DNA of 64,000 bases from Salticus scenicus (taxonomy: Eukaryota > Arthropoda > Arachnida > Araneae > Salticidae). A model generated the notes under the pieces. It was not told the DNA's origin, searched no databases, and saw nothing but the letters and a program-made list of their open reading frames with translations. Positions 63,371 through 64,000 of this stretch are shown piece after piece (positions within the stretch are counted from its first letter, which is position 1; each line of letters begins with the position of its first letter). A program made the position numbers and the translations under genes. The stretch spans positions 109,667,092-109,731,091 of the forward strand of contig OZ005648.1 in the NCBI GenBank assembly GCA_963930645.1. Direction: 5' to 3'.

Positions 63371-64000
63371 TAGACTTTAAAAATACTCGCAATCGTTCTC
63401 TCGGTCTTTTAAACCTAATAATACTAATTTCTAACATATCTATCTGAATTTCTTTCTTTTTACCCCTGCGTCCGTCCCCCTTCCTGCCCCTCGTAATAAT
63501 TCTGTACTTCCGAAAAGATCCGCAATATATTTATCCGGCCTCAAAACCAAACAACACTAATTTTCAGAGCTCTAACCGCTATTTATATATTTTTGCTCCT
63601 TACACCCCTTCCAGTCTATCCTAATAATTTTACAAATTCGAAAATATTCGCAATCGATTTGTAGGTATCAAAAACCTCCATGTACCAATTTTGAGCAACC
63701 CAACTCTATTTTTATTTTTTGTCCCTCCACCCTCCCCCTCCCACCCTTCCTAATAACTTTACAAATTCGAAAATATCCGCAATCGATTTGTAAGTATCAA
63801 AAACCTGTATGTACCAATTTTGAACGGTCTAACTCTATTTTTATTTTTCGTCCCTTCGCCCCTTCCCCATTTCTAACCCTCCTAATAACTTTACACTTTT
63901 GAAAATATCCTCATTCGACTTCCAGTCCTGTAAAACCTATCTGTACCAATTTTGAAAAATCTAACTGTATTTCTTTTTTTTTTTTCTTTTGCCCCATAGC
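63371..64000 (+). repeat. Tandem array, unit 126-134 bp, runs off the right edge
   Basis: Five unit starts at about 63371, 63505, 63631, 63760 and 63892 share TACAAATTCGAAAATATCCG, CAATCGATTTG, ATCAAAAACCT, GTACCAATTTTGA and a pyrimidine-rich linker of C and T. Adjacent units 3 and 4 are most alike. No coding sense. Confidence 0.78.

Overview
The window looks like part of an AT-rich arthropod nuclear genome, probably a chelicerate and perhaps a spider. The reasons are spliced genes with GT-AG introns of 1 to 14 kb, many homopolymer and dinucleotide tracts, and a dense load of mariner/Tc1, hAT-like, TTAA-specific and Helentron-like repeats plus tRNA-derived SINEs. There is no bacterial-style gene organisation, and most open frames are chance or repeat-derived. 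The host assignment is an inference; no species marker is visible.

Two host genes can be read, and they point towards each other. On the + strand, five exons between 1499 and 11836 encode the small Rab-like GTPase IFT22 (RABL5), an intraflagellar-transport-B subunit. All splice junctions keep frame; only the first exon, with the start codon and the first half of the P-loop, lies left of the window. On the - strand, six exons from 56577 down to 19992 join in frame into 428 residues ending at a stop: coiled-coil stretches around a PDZ-like segment (GDRLLEVNG). I do not recognise the family. One weaker exon at 58577-58680 may extend it upstream.

Region by region: 1-12 kb is IFT22 with intronic repeats (a D-like Helentron-type element, a minisatellite, two TTAA MITEs, a SINE cluster). 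13-18.8 kb is the intergenic interval, filled by nested transposons: mariner fossils, a hAT-like element, a Helentron-like element inside it, and a small element inside that. 20-56 kb is the PDZ gene, whose introns carry most of the repeats: element families here called A, B, C, D, E and F, palindromic MITEs, and a possible Penelope-type hammerhead motif. 57-64 kb has a duplicated SINE unit, long simple repeats and a tandem array of about 130 bp running off the right edge.

The most interesting signal is a shared architecture across several unrelated-sequence repeat families (A, B, D, F and probably C and E). One end is a palindrome; the other end carries half of that palindrome as a subterminal inverted repeat, followed by a terminal block that in A, B and D forms a second hairpin. 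A GT-rich microsatellite and internal tandem repeats lie between, and insertion is into T tracts. This fits non-autonomous Helentron elements (HINE/DINE-1 type). No coding Helentron partner is seen in the window.
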